The position numbers and the translations under genes were made by a program. From NCBI GenBank assembly GCA_023447635.1, contig JAEXNA010000245.1, positions 56,796 through 120,795 on the forward strand: DNA of 64,000 bases, read 5' to 3'. Each line of letters opens with the position of its first letter. The first letter of the stretch is position 1. Positions 32,619 to 40,480 of the stretch are shown in pieces. The DNA is from Vulcanimicrobiota bacterium (lineage in GTDB: Bacteria > Vulcanimicrobiota > Xenobia > Xenobiales > JADMJV01). The notes below the pieces were generated by a model, which worked only from the letters and a program-made list of their open reading frames with translations, had not been told where the DNA came from and ran no database searches.

Positions 32619-33512
32619 ATGGACGCCAAGATCGCCAACTGGTTAGAGAAAGTGCGGGTAGAGCTAGGTAGCCCGGTCAGCACCGGAGAGCACCCACTTC
32701 ACGGCGCGACTCTAGAGAACGCCCGCATAGGAAAGCTCCTGGGCGTGGGCTCTTTCGCCGCCGTCTTCGAACTGTTCGACGATTCGGGCCACCCGCTCGC
32801 CGTAAAAGTGCTCGAACGCGAGGCGGGCGAACAAGCCGGCCTGGCCGACGAACTGTTCCGTCGCGAGGTCGATATCGGCATGCGGTTAGAGCATCCTGCC
32901 ATCACCCGAATCTACCGCTTCCACCAACTGCCACGTAGTCGCTTCGTGGTCATGGACAGGGTGGAGGGCCGGACCTGGAACGAGTTGATCCAGGAGCAAC
33001 TCCCTCCTGACCGCTACCGCGAGCTGTTCGGACCTCTGGCTCAGGGCCTAGAGTACGCGCACCGGATGGGAGTCATGCATCGCGATCTGAAACCCGAAAA
33101 CGTGATGCTGGACAACGAGGGCAAAGTTCGCATCCTGGATTTCGGGATGGCCCGGCAAAGTGGAGACACCGTGGTCACCCTCACAGGACAGTTCAAAGGG
33201 AACCTGATGTACGCAGCGCCCGAACAGGTGATGAACAGCAAGACCGTCACTCCGGCCTGCGACCAGTTCGCCTTCGGGCTGCTGAGCTATCAGATGCTCA
33301 GCGGGAAGTTCCCTTACCCCATCGACCATGCGCAACCGTTCCACACCGTGTTCGCCCGCCTCCAGGCGCCGGCGACCCGCCTGTCGGTAGTGTGGCCCGA
33401 GGCGCCCGCGCAGGCTGATGAAGTCATGGCTCGGATACTGGCGCAGAAACCGGAAGAGCGCTACCCTACTGTGAGTGAAGCTTTCGAGGCTCTAGCCACG
33501 GCGCTGTCCTGA
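32619..33512 (+). CDS. Soluble eukaryote-type Ser/Thr protein kinase
   Basis: 297 aa, essentially one kinase domain. The glycine loop LLGVGSFAAVFEL is near residues 40-52, the ATP-anchoring Lys is in LAVKVLE (63), HRDLKPENVM near 150 holds the catalytic Asp, LDFGMARQ near 170 the DFG, and YAAPEQV the APE equivalent. It has no transmembrane helix or sensor domain, only about 30 extra N-terminal residues. It is divergent from the MBL gene at 32486 and upstream of the PilX-like gene, and about 3 kb from a receptor kinase and 7 kb from an FHA protein, which suggests a shared phospho-signalling network (inference). Confidence 0.95.
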   Translation: MDAKIANWLEKVRVELGSPVSTGEHPLHGATLENARIGKLLGVGSFAAVFELFDDSGHPLAVKVLEREAGEQAGLADELFRREVDIGMRLEHPAITRIYRFHQLPRSRFVVMDRVEGRTWNELIQEQLPPDRYRELFGPLAQGLEYAHRMGVMHRDLKPENVMLDNEGKVRILDFGMARQSGDTVVTLTGQFKGNLMYAAPEQVMNSKTVTPACDQFAFGLLSYQMLSGKFPYPIDHAQPFHTVFARLQAPATRLSVVWPEAPAQADEVMARILAQKPEERYPTVSEAFEALATALS

Positions 33513-33657
33513 GGCAAGGCCGAGGAGGCGGGAGCTTCCGGGCAGGTTGGAGTGGGAGCGCGTGGCGCGCCAGTGAGACCAGCACGAGCCGCGAAGGCGC
33601 GGATCGGAACAGGATCGGACGAGCCTAGTCTATTGTCGTCGGGGAGGTTGGAGCGTT

Positions 33658-35475
33658 TTGCGGATTCTATCGAGACCACGCGGGGTCGCCCTGGGCACGG
33701 TGATGATCTGTCTGGTGGCGCTATCGCTGATCCTGTTCACGGCGACCAGCGCCGGCATCAGCCAACTGCGCCTGGCCGAGGCTTCGACCCGCCAGGAGCA
33801 CGCGCGCAACCTGGCCGAGGCAGCTCTCTCCAGGGCTATCGCCGAGATGGCTCGCACCGACTTTGCCTTCGGCCGCATCGTTACGGACCGCATCGAGGTC
33901 ACGGTCGACGGATTACCTGACGCCGTCGGCACGGTAACCTTCAACCCCGGCGAGCCCGGCTTCGCCCAGGGGTACTCTCTGCGCAATCTCGACAGCGACG
34001 AAAACAAGCCCGGCGCCAAGAACCACTCCGTGCCCGGGCGCACCGTGCACCTGGTTGCTCGAGGCAAAGTGGGCAACAGCGAGCAGTGGATGGAGTGCCT
34101 GTACTATCGTCCCCCGTTCCCCGACGGGCTGGCCGCCACGGGTCCGGTGGATGCCAAAGGGCTGTTCCTGACCGGCGTTCGCGAGGACACAGCGTATCAG
34201 GGCGGCGACCCGGGCTCGATCCCGCCCGAGCAGTTCCGCCCCGCCAACCTTTTCAGCAACTCGACGGCCGGTTTCAGCCCCGGAGAGCCCGCCGTCAAAA
34301 TCGGCCCAGCCTGCGACATTCGAGGCTCGGTCGGAGCCGTCGGCTCGGTGGCCGTCGATCCCGACGCGGCCGTCCGGGACGAGGTGCTACCGGGGTCGGA
34401 GGCCAGAGCGGTGCCGAATATGGACCTGCCGGCGCTGGCTAACGAGATCCGACAGAACGCCGTGGACGTTGTTGGGGGCGGAGCCGTCGTGCTCGATGAG
34501 AACTGGTACGCCAAATCCGACGGACCGCTCACCGTGTCAAGCCTGGACCTGAACGGGACGGCGCTGGCCGTGAACGGCAGCCTGACTGTCAACGGCCCGG
34601 TCACCGGTAGCGGTATCATCATCGTCAACGGCGACGTGAACATTACCGACGGGCGCAGCGAGGTGACCACCACCGAGCAGGTCGCGATCGGCTGCACGGG
34701 CGACTTCAATCTTAGCGCCAACAGTCCAGAGGGGAACTACTTCCAGGGGATCGTCTACAGCGAGGGCGACCTGGACGCGCACGACATCACCGTGTTTGGA
34801 GCGATGATCGTGAACGGTAAGTCCCCGGCGCGGGGCTCGGCCAAGTTGGACAACGTGCGATTCATCCAATCTCCGGGGAGTGTGCAGGTGGCCCTGGGGA
34901 GCTGGCAGGGGTACGGGACCAAAGACGGGCACGGCAGAGATGGACCGGACAAGAACTATTTCAACACGGGCAAGGAGAATCACTTTGTAGCCCTCGACAC
35001 CCTTGTCCGCCGGGCTCCCAACGGTCGGGATTACCTCTGTAAGGTGCGTTACATTGTCTCTGATATCGAAACGGTAGATGACCGTGGGGGGACTAACGAC
35101 AAGTTGCTTGAGGATTCCGACGAGTACAAGGACAAGCCCTTACAGTGGAATCTTCAATTCGATTCGGGACCGGATCTCAAGAAGCAGTTCCGTGACAATA
35201 AGCCGGTGGTCGAAGTGTCCCCTGAGTTTGATGCGGGCTCCGACCCTCAGAATCTACAGGTGCCGTCGAACATCGCTCAGAAAATCTGCGATATCGCCGG
35301 AGAAAGCGACAGCGGTAGTGACATACCAGATCCGAGAGTTGTTCAGAGCCGGATAGCTCGGAAAATCCGCGAAACTATCACCGGCGAAGACCACTCCATC
35401 ACCTTCAATCCCAACCGTCTCCTCGCCGAGTTGCTGGGCTCTTCCCGAATCCTGGTCTGGCGCCCCTTCCGCTAG
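33658..35475 (+). CDS. PilX-like pilus assembly protein with beta-helical repeats
   Basis: 605 aa from a TTG at 33658 behind GGGGAGG about 10 nt upstream. Residues 8-60 are a PilX-type N-terminus: a hydrophobic helix (VALGTVMICLVALSLILF) followed by an amphipathic helix (LAEASTRQEHARNLAEAAL). The middle (about 270-400) has bactofilin-like short beta repeats (LTVSSLDLNGTALAVNGSLT, then VNGPVTGSGIIIVNGDVNI). Such proteins usually act with minor pilins in type IV pili or type II secretion. The last 140 codons (after about 35040) show weaker GC bias than the rest, as if a different tail had been joined. Two prepilin genes lie downstream on the other strand. Confidence 0.8.
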   Translation: MRILSRPRGVALGTVMICLVALSLILFTATSAGISQLRLAEASTRQEHARNLAEAALSRAIAEMARTDFAFGRIVTDRIEVTVDGLPDAVGTVTFNPGEPGFAQGYSLRNLDSDENKPGAKNHSVPGRTVHLVARGKVGNSEQWMECLYYRPPFPDGLAATGPVDAKGLFLTGVREDTAYQGGDPGSIPPEQFRPANLFSNSTAGFSPGEPAVKIGPACDIRGSVGAVGSVAVDPDAAVRDEVLPGSEARAVPNMDLPALANEIRQNAVDVVGGGAVVLDENWYAKSDGPLTVSSLDLNGTALAVNGSLTVNGPVTGSGIIIVNGDVNITDGRSEVTTTEQVAIGCTGDFNLSANSPEGNYFQGIVYSEGDLDAHDITVFGAMIVNGKSPARGSAKLDNVRFIQSPGSVQVALGSWQGYGTKDGHGRDGPDKNYFNTGKENHFVALDTLVRRAPNGRDYLCKVRYIVSDIETVDDRGGTNDKLLEDSDEYKDKPLQWNLQFDSGPDLKKQFRDNKPVVEVSPEFDAGSDPQNLQVPSNIAQKICDIAGESDSGSDIPDPRVVQSRIARKIRETITGEDHSITFNPNRLLAELLGSSRILVWRPFR

Positions 35476-35585
35476 GCCCACGACACTGAATCCGTAGAGC
35501 GATGCGAGCGCCCCGCGCGAGCCAAGCTCTGCCATCCCAGCCTCCAACCGCGTCCAGGTCGGCGCCTCGCGCCCAGGCCGGCCGC

Positions 35586-36254
35586 CTAAGTCCCGCTGGT
35601 CCGAATCTGCACCGAGCGAGTGATGGTGATATCCCGTCGGGTGGTCGCGGTCGGCAGCAGCGCGGTGATAGTAAACGTGATGGGCGACCCCACCTTGGGC
35701 AAGGCGACCTCGTCCGGGCCCTTCACCGAAAACTCCGTCACGCCGTCCACTGTCAAGCTCACCTTCGGGCCCACCGCTGGAGGAAAATCCGCCAGCGGCC
35801 AGCGGTACGGCCCGCCGTCAAACGCCTTGCCGTCCGGCCGCGTCTCTAACTCGCTCCGCGTCAACTTCCCCTCGGTCGCGCCGGCCGCCAGGTCCCAGTT
35901 CCACAACTCGAACTGCTCCTGGAACAGGATGCGCCCCGAGGTCAACACCTCTCCCATCGGATGGGTCACCAGACGCCGTCCATCCGCCGACAGGCCGATC
36001 CCCGCCGGCACCGAGTTGACCAGGTCGTCCTCTAACTTCTTGGAAGCCAACAGCACCCGAGCCTGAAGCGCCCCGCGCTGGACCTCTTCCGTGCCGACCC
36101 GGTAGAGATGACCGGTGACCTTAGCCAGAATGGTCAAGACGATCGAGGCCAGAAACGCGGCCACCAGCACCTCGAGCAGGGTCATCCCGCGCGGGGCGCA
36201 TGGCCTACGCGGGGCGTGTCGTCTAGGAGGAGTATGGGACCGGTCCAGTCTCAT
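35586..36254 (-). CDS. Prepilin-like protein (type IV pilin / pseudopilin)
   Basis: 222 aa. A leader with two APR elements (APRRP, APRGM; two copies of the dispersed GC motif) ends at the prepilin peptidase site: cleavage is expected after Gly in APRG|MTLLEVLVAAFLASIVL, with Glu at mature position 5 and a hydrophobic helix. The C-terminal domain is beta-rich, as in GspJ-like minor pseudopilins. The ATG at 36254 overlaps the stop of the other prepilin gene (ATGA), so the two are coupled. The 110-bp spacer after its stop holds another copy of the dispersed motif near 35509. Confidence 0.9.
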   Translation of the reverse strand: MRLDRSHTPPRRHAPRRPCAPRGMTLLEVLVAAFLASIVLTILAKVTGHLYRVGTEEVQRGALQARVLLASKKLEDDLVNSVPAGIGLSADGRRLVTHPMGEVLTSGRILFQEQFELWNWDLAAGATEGKLTRSELETRPDGKAFDGGPYRWPLADFPPAVGPKVSLTVDGVTEFSVKGPDEVALPKVGSPITFTITALLPTATTRRDITITRSVQIRTSGT

Positions 36255-36658
36255 GCTCGCGGCACCCTGGTCAGGATGGTCTCACGGAAGGCGGTATGCT
36301 CTTTGTCTCCCCACTGCCAGGTGACCCGAACAGTCACTCGCTTGGCCAACACCTGGGAGGGCACTCCGCCCTCGACCTCCGTCACCGCCGTGACGGCCAC
36401 CTGATAAACCGTGCCGTCGATAGTCACATCGTCGGAGGCAGACGAGATGACTTTATCGAACGGGGTGACCCGCAACTTCTCCAGACTCGACTGGGCGATG
36501 GAGCCAGCCTGAAGCTCCATATCGGCCCGCCGATTGCTCATCTTGAACGCAGGCACCATAGCGAGAGTGAAGATGATGATCAACGACAAAACTCCGACCG
36601 CGATGACGGTCTCGACCATGCTCAGACCGCGGCGTCCGTTCGCCCCCTTGCGCCGCAA
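36251..36658 (-). CDS. Prepilin-like protein (GspI/PilV type)
   Basis: About 135 aa. I chose the TTG at 36658 because AAGGAGG lies six bases upstream; a GTG at 36688 is the alternative. A basic leader (RRKGANGRRG) precedes GLSMVETVIAVGVLSLIIIF, with the cleavage-site Gly, the Glu at mature position 5, and the pilin helix. The short beta-rich C-terminus (YQVAVTAVTEVEGG) fits GspI-type minor pseudopilins. It is coupled to the next prepilin gene. Its 5' end overlaps the 5' end of the divergent receptor kinase gene on the other strand. Confidence 0.88.
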   Translation of the reverse strand: MRRKGANGRRGLSMVETVIAVGVLSLIIIFTLAMVPAFKMSNRRADMELQAGSIAQSSLEKLRVTPFDKVISSASDDVTIDGTVYQVAVTAVTEVEGGVPSQVLAKRVTVRVTWQWGDKEHTAFRETILTRVPRA

Positions 36659-38063
36659 ATGGGCCCTCCTTGGACTGCTCTCGCTCACCCTCTGTACCCC
36701 GCTTCCCTCATCGGCTCAACCCGCGTTTCCCCATGGCAAAGTGGCCGCCAAAGTGGCCTTTCACGTCTCCCCCGACTACGCTCGGGTCGCTTATCAGGAG
36801 GCCGGCACCACCACCTGGCACGACATCGGCCCGGTCGATGGCAAGCCTCCGGTCGAGTACGCTCCGCCTGGCTCCAGCAAGACCAAATCGATCAACTTCC
36901 GCTTCAGCGTACCACAGTGGGGCGGCAAGTCGTATCCGGATTGGAGCACCGTCAAGCGGGACGATTTCCCCGACTTCCTCCGCACCGTCGACACGAGCCA
37001 GTTGAAAAACGGCGTCCCTCCCGACGGCAGCACGCTGCAGCTCCCTCTGCCCATGACGGTCCGGCTGCAGGCCTACACTTTCCTCTACCCGACCCAGAGC
37101 GCAGGGCTCCTCCTCCTGCTGGCGGCCGCCGCGGTAGTTGCCAGTCGCTGGCGCTCGATCCTGGCCCGCCTGGTCCCTCCCCCTGTCCCGGCTGTCGACC
37201 CCTACCAGATCGGCGACTACAGCCTCTCCGCCAAAATCGGAGAAGGCGGGATGGGAGAGGTGTGGGCCGCCTCCTCGGTGGGCGAGCTGAAGTGCGCCCT
37301 GAAGTTCATCAAAAAAGAGCTGCTCGACGACCCCGACATGGTCCGCCGGTTGGAGCGCGAGATCAAGATCTGCCTGCCCCTGAACCACCCCAACCTGCTG
37401 AAACTTCACGGCTACGGAAGCACTGTGGACGGGCGGATGTACACCGTCTCGGAACTCCTCGAAGGGCAGACCCTGAAAAAGCTGATAGCCTCGGGCGACT
37501 TCGACCCTCCCCAGTTGGCCGCCAAAGTGCTCGAACAGATCGGCGACGCCCTGCTGTATCTGCACGAGCGCAGCCTGATCCATCGCGACATCAAGCCCGA
37601 CAACATCTTCGTCTGCAGCGACGGCAGTCTCAAGCTGATGGACATGGGGCTGCTGCACGGAGCCGGCCGAACGGTCATCACCCAGACCGGAAACCTGGTC
37701 GGCACGCCCGCCTACATGGCGCCCGAGCAGTCCGACGACAAGGCCACCTGCTCGGCCACTGACCAGTACGCCCTGGGCATCATCCTGTACGAGATCCTCG
37801 CCGGCCAGCGCCCCTTCATCCAGCCCGAGATCGCTATGCTGATCTATCAGCACAAGTTCGTCGCTCCGCTCCCGCCGTCGGAGCACAACGTGCGCATTTC
37901 CTCGGACATGGAAGAGCCGATTCTGCGCATGCTGGAAAAGAAGCCGGAGGATCGTTTCCCCTCGCTGAAAGAGGCCCAGGAGGCGCTCGAGCGGATGAGC
38001 TTCACCACCTGGAACGACACCAGCGAGGATACCCAGCAGGCCCGGCTCAAGAAACTCTCCTGA
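36618..38063 (+). CDS. Receptor Ser/Thr kinase with extracytoplasmic N-terminal domain
   Basis: 481 aa from the ATG at 36618 (a TTG ten codons later is possible). Signal peptide (WALLGLLSLTLCTPLPSSAQ), then an exported domain of about 125 residues with PEGA-like beta strands (inference), one transmembrane helix (SAGLLLLLAAAAVVASRW near 165-185), and a C-terminal cytoplasmic kinase. Kinase motifs: IGEGGMGEVWAA, CALKFIKKE, HRDIKPDNIFV, LMDMGLLH (DMG in place of DFG), YMAPEQS. The order sensor-membrane-kinase is the reverse of PknB-type kinases. It lies among prepilin and secretion genes and overlaps the divergent prepilin start. It is convergent with the GspF/PilC-like gene. Confidence 0.92.
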   Translation: MLRPRRPFAPLRRKWALLGLLSLTLCTPLPSSAQPAFPHGKVAAKVAFHVSPDYARVAYQEAGTTTWHDIGPVDGKPPVEYAPPGSSKTKSINFRFSVPQWGGKSYPDWSTVKRDDFPDFLRTVDTSQLKNGVPPDGSTLQLPLPMTVRLQAYTFLYPTQSAGLLLLLAAAAVVASRWRSILARLVPPPVPAVDPYQIGDYSLSAKIGEGGMGEVWAASSVGELKCALKFIKKELLDDPDMVRRLEREIKICLPLNHPNLLKLHGYGSTVDGRMYTVSELLEGQTLKKLIASGDFDPPQLAAKVLEQIGDALLYLHERSLIHRDIKPDNIFVCSDGSLKLMDMGLLHGAGRTVITQTGNLVGTPAYMAPEQSDDKATCSATDQYALGIILYEILAGQRPFIQPEIAMLIYQHKFVAPLPPSEHNVRISSDMEEPILRMLEKKPEDRFPSLKEAQEALERMSFTTWNDTSEDTQQARLKKLS

Positions 38064-38122
38064 CCCGGCCGCCGCACTCCAAGCTGTTGCCAGCCTCATT
38101 GGACCGCCCCGGTTCGTCGATA

Positions 38123-40480
38123 TCATAGCGTCGAGGTCAGCTCCACGATCGGCAGCAGACAGCCCAATACGAACACCCCGACGATCACGCCCAGCACGGC
38201 CAGCACCAGCGGCTCGATCAGCTTGGCCACGGCATCAACCCGGCTCTGCACCTCGGCCTCGAGAATCATGGCGCTGTTGTCGAGCATCACCGGGACGTTG
38301 CCCGAACTTTCGCCAGCCATCACCGACTCTAGAGCGAGTCCCGGCAAGAAACCGCCTGCCGCGAAGGCGTCCGTCAGCGTGCCGCCATCGATCAGCGTGC
38401 GCTTCATCAAAGGCGCCACCCGGTAGGCTAGCTGAGACCCCGTGGCCGAGGCGGCCAACTCTAACCCTGCCGAGGCGGGAAGCCCCGCCTGATAGACCAT
38501 CGAGAAGACGCGCAGAAAACGCAAACCGACGACATTGCGCCAGAGCGGCCCCAAGCCGGGCACGAACCAGTAGGTCAACTCGGCGTTGTCCACCATCTTG
38601 CGTCCCTTCGGGCTGCGGAACCATAGCACCACGCCAATGATCAGTAGGCCAGCCGCCCCGATGGTCCAGGGCGAGCTCAGGAAGGCCGAAAAGTTCAGCA
38701 GCCAGCGGGTCAGCATGGGCGGCTCTTTGGTCAACGAGACCACCTGCTCGAGCAGGTCGGTGAGCACCAGCGGAGGCATCAGCAAGACAGCCAGCATGGT
38801 CATCATGGCGATGCCGCAGGGATAGGTCAGCTGACTTTTCAGCGACTGCCTCAGGCCCCAGGCGTGCTCTTCATCGTCGGCCAGTTGACGCAAAATCTGT
38901 TCGAGTTGGCCGCCCTTGTAGCCCACCTCGAGCATGCGTACCGACTTGATGTCGAACAAGTCGGGCTCTTGCATGGCCGCCATGTTCAGCGCCATTCCGG
39001 TCACCAGATTTTGGCCCATCCGACGGCAGGCGTCACAGAGCGCGGGGCTTTCGCCCTCGCGTGACAAGAACTCGAAAATGGCAAAAACCGGCACGCCCGC
39101 TTCGAACATGGCGGCCAAGGCGCGGTAGAAACTGACCCGGTCGCGCCCGGAGATTTTGCCTGTGACCATGCGCGAGACGGTCGGCTGGGCCGGAGCCGAG
39201 GAGGCGGCCCCTCCAGGGGACCCCGTGGCCGCAGGCGGAGCGATCGGTCTTGGCGCGGCGAGCAGGTCTATCTCGAGCGGAGCCGCTTTAGACTTGCCTG
39301 GCAGCCGTGCCGCAGCCGCAGTTGCAGACGAGGTTGGAGCCGGCGGTGCCGAGCCTCGGCTCGGCGGCGCAGACGGCAGTGGAGTTGCAGGCGCTGGAGT
39401 GCTTTCCAGTCCGCGCGGCAAGATCACCCGCTCCTCGTCCCGCGCGGGGCGTGGGACCTGTAGGTTCCCCGCAGCGGGGTCGGAGGTGCGAGGCTGGACA
39501 ATTCCAGACCCGGGGGGCGGAGGCGGGAAGGCTGACGGTCCTGTAGGCTCGGGGGTCTTGACAGGCCACTCTAGCGCGGGCAAAGACGTCCCGGACGAAG
39601 CCTCTGCGGAAGGCGGGGGCGTTACAGGAGCGGTGGGAGGAGCAGCGGGGAATGCCGAGGGCTTTGCAGGGGCGATGGGAGAAGCCGGTGGTGAGGCCGA
39701 GGGCCCCGCAGGGGCGATTGGAGAAGCCGGTGGCGAGGCCGAGGGCCCCGCAGCGGCGGTTGGAGGCGCAGAGGGAAAGGCCCAAGACTCTGCGGGAACG
39801 GTTGGAGCGGGAGCGGCGAGAGAGCCCGAAGGCCCCGGCTCAAGGGACAAGACCCCGCGCGGGGCGTCCTCTGCCACTGGAAGCGAATCCGACGGCGCGG
39901 GGAAAGCCCTACCCCGCCCCGTCGATACTGTTGGCGGGGTAGTGGGTGAGACCGGAGACGAGGCGGAAGCCTCTGCAGGTAACGGCTGGGCCGAATCTCC
40001 GCCAAACAAAAGCCTGGCGATGTCGTTGAGCGCGGGGCGTTTCTCGACCTTGACCAGACCGGCCAGCCAGGCCGTCGAGGGCGTCTCCTCTCCCACCAGA
40101 CTCTCCTCGGAGAAGTCCAGATCGCTCTGCCAGGTGCGCCGCTGGCGCCCCGAGTCGTCGGCTCCACCTGAGGCGCCCTCGACCAAGCCCTCCGCAACGC
40201 CCCGCGCGGCTCCACCTGAAATCGCCTCCGCTCCGACCTCCTCCTGGACCAGCCCTGAAAGCCAGCCTCCGGTAGAGGTCTCCTCCGAAGCCTTCTCCGT
40301 CCCGGGCGACTGCAGGCCCGACGTCCAGAGCGAGGTGGAAGGGTCCAGGCCTTCCGGCAGAGTGGGAAAAATGCGCATGTCATTATCGATCGCGGGATCC
40401 GTCCAACGTCGATAAGGCACGACCCGGCTGGGGTCGAGAGGTTCGTCCTGGGGTCGATCGTCGACTCGGTGAGAGCTCAT
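38123..40480 (-). CDS. GspF/PilC-family membrane protein with long disordered N-terminal extension
   Basis: 785 aa; a normal GspF/PilC is about 400. The C-terminal half (from about residue 438) holds two T2SF domains: SFYRALAAMFEAGVPVFAIF, and later FLRVFSMVYQAGLPASAGLEL, quoted here without the last residue, with membrane helices near 550, 610 and 755. It would be the inner-membrane platform for a type IV pilus or type II secretion ATPase. The first 438 residues are Pro/Ala/Ser-rich and disordered, with a 14-residue duplication (GPSASPPASPIAPA) and several dispersed-motif copies. The ATG overlaps the stop of the FHA-SARP gene (ATGA). No GspE ATPase gene is in this window. Confidence 0.9.
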   Translation of the reverse strand: MSSHRVDDRPQDEPLDPSRVVPYRRWTDPAIDNDMRIFPTLPEGLDPSTSLWTSGLQSPGTEKASEETSTGGWLSGLVQEEVGAEAISGGAARGVAEGLVEGASGGADDSGRQRRTWQSDLDFSEESLVGEETPSTAWLAGLVKVEKRPALNDIARLLFGGDSAQPLPAEASASSPVSPTTPPTVSTGRGRAFPAPSDSLPVAEDAPRGVLSLEPGPSGSLAAPAPTVPAESWAFPSAPPTAAAGPSASPPASPIAPAGPSASPPASPIAPAKPSAFPAAPPTAPVTPPPSAEASSGTSLPALEWPVKTPEPTGPSAFPPPPPGSGIVQPRTSDPAAGNLQVPRPARDEERVILPRGLESTPAPATPLPSAPPSRGSAPPAPTSSATAAAARLPGKSKAAPLEIDLLAAPRPIAPPAATGSPGGAASSAPAQPTVSRMVTGKISGRDRVSFYRALAAMFEAGVPVFAIFEFLSREGESPALCDACRRMGQNLVTGMALNMAAMQEPDLFDIKSVRMLEVGYKGGQLEQILRQLADDEEHAWGLRQSLKSQLTYPCGIAMMTMLAVLLMPPLVLTDLLEQVVSLTKEPPMLTRWLLNFSAFLSSPWTIGAAGLLIIGVVLWFRSPKGRKMVDNAELTYWFVPGLGPLWRNVVGLRFLRVFSMVYQAGLPASAGLELAASATGSQLAYRVAPLMKRTLIDGGTLTDAFAAGGFLPGLALESVMAGESSGNVPVMLDNSAMILEAEVQSRVDAVAKLIEPLVLAVLGVIVGVFVLGCLLPIVELTSTL

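Noticed and set aside
39156..40415. 419-codon plus-strand frame opposite the GspF head
   Set aside because: Shadow of a Pro/Ala-rich coding region, Gly/Ala-rich with no start signal.
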